A DNA stretch of 7,465 nucleotides from contig JADGHY010000102.1 of assembly GCA_019683625.1 (NCBI GenBank), forward strand, positions 1 through 7,465, written 5' to 3'. The notes beneath the pieces were generated by a model that worked only from the letters and a program-made list of their open reading frames with translations, had not been told where the DNA came from and did not search any database. The stretch's first letter is position 1; each line of letters begins with the position of its first letter. The stretch comes from Thermoflavifilum sp. Its GTDB lineage: Bacteria > Bacteroidota > Bacteroidia > Chitinophagales > Chitinophagaceae. Below, one piece after another: positions 6,986 to 7,465 of this stretch. The position numbers and the translations under genes are program-made.

Positions 6986-7465
6986 TTTGTTATTTGCTTT
7001 TCACCGGTTTGATACCAAATCCTAAGTGCATTGGCCATAATCTTGGAAAAACCGCGCACATCCTCTCCTGTCCAGGCATTGTTCATCTCTCCGTATGTCC
7101 CAAACTTGCTTTGCATGAGATCGTAGGGCGATGCTATGCCGTTCACCTGGAAGCGATATGGAAAAAGCGTGATAAACACCTTGCCACTCACCCGTTGCTG
7201 AGACGAAATGAAAAAAGATTCTATGTCGCGCATCACCGGATCGAGCAGCAGGCCTTCATGCACCCAGTTGCCATAAAAAATAGAAAGCTGATCTTTCAGC
7301 ATCAGCTGCCATTTGGTGAGGACATGTTTTTCTAAGGCATGATGAGCCTTGAGGATGATTAAAGGCGCCGGGGCTTCAAATCCAACCCGCCCCTTAATGC
7401 CGATAATGGTATCGCCACATGAATATCTCTCCCGATGCCAAATGCGGCAGCCTTTTCATTTAAGC
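6982..7465 (-). CDS. argG: Argininosuccinate synthase, C-terminal part, with an apparent frameshift (5' end outside window)
   Basis: ArgG joins citrulline and aspartate at the expense of ATP. About 160 C-terminal residues are visible. From 7413 down to the TGA at 6984-6982 one frame reads DTIIGIKGRVGFEAPAP, then EKHVLTKWQ, LLDPVMRDIE and SPYDL, all typical of the Bacteroidetes-type enzyme. Upstream this frame meets a TGA at 7458-7456. The correct continuation lies in another frame, from 7463 to 7416: LNEKAAAFGIGRDIHV. Restoring one G (one C on the + strand) in the CC at 7415-7416 would give the expected IHVGDTIIGIKGR. As written, the upstream frame runs into TAA at 7361-7359 after 18 wrong residues. 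The site is about 50 bases from the window edge, so a sequencing or assembly error is likely; a true pseudogene cannot be excluded. The gene leads the visible operon and its promoter lies outside. Confidence 0.88.

Overview
The window looks like chromosomal DNA from a member of the Bacteroidetes, most likely a Chitinophagaceae-type organism. This is inferred from the arginine gene set (an argF'-type acylornithine carbamoyltransferase instead of ordinary ArgF), the gene order, the protein sequences as I remember their Bacteroides relatives, and the lack of clear Shine-Dalgarno sequences. There are no RNA genes, mobile elements, CRISPR arrays or phage genes that I can see.

Left part, + strand (1-1844). 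The 3' end of a polyprenyl-phosphate glycosyltransferase gene (GtrB/DPM1-like) is followed after 43 bases by a gene for a multi-pass membrane protein of the LPG-synthase-TM/flippase-like family. An AT-rich intergenic stretch (1431-1643) follows, holding a candidate Bacteroidetes-type promoter box. Then comes a small basic 66-codon ORF of unknown function. A perfect 12-bp inverted repeat with a + strand T tract lies between this ORF and the convergent arginine operon.

Right part, - strand (1881-7465). This is an arginine biosynthesis operon, read right to left as argG (cut off by the window edge), argC, argD, argF', argB, argE. Spacing is very tight: an ATGA overlap for argG/argC, then gaps of 12, 11, 12 and 42 bases. 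Together the enzymes phosphorylate N-acylglutamate (ArgB), reduce it (ArgC), transaminate it (ArgD), carbamoylate the still-acylated ornithine (ArgF'), deacylate the resulting acylcitrulline (ArgE) and join citrulline to aspartate (ArgG). The acyltransferase that starts the pathway and argH, which finishes it, are not in the window.

Two observations stand out. First, ArgF' has Ser90 at the position that separates N-acetylornithine from N-succinylornithine carbamoyltransferases (Glu in Xanthomonas AOTCase, Pro in Bacteroides fragilis SOTCase). This points to a succinylated pathway. Second, argG carries an apparent one-base deletion at 7415-7416, about 50 bases from the window edge, that breaks its reading frame. 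It is probably a sequencing or assembly error but could be a real lesion. I found no clearly undescribed defence or mobile system.
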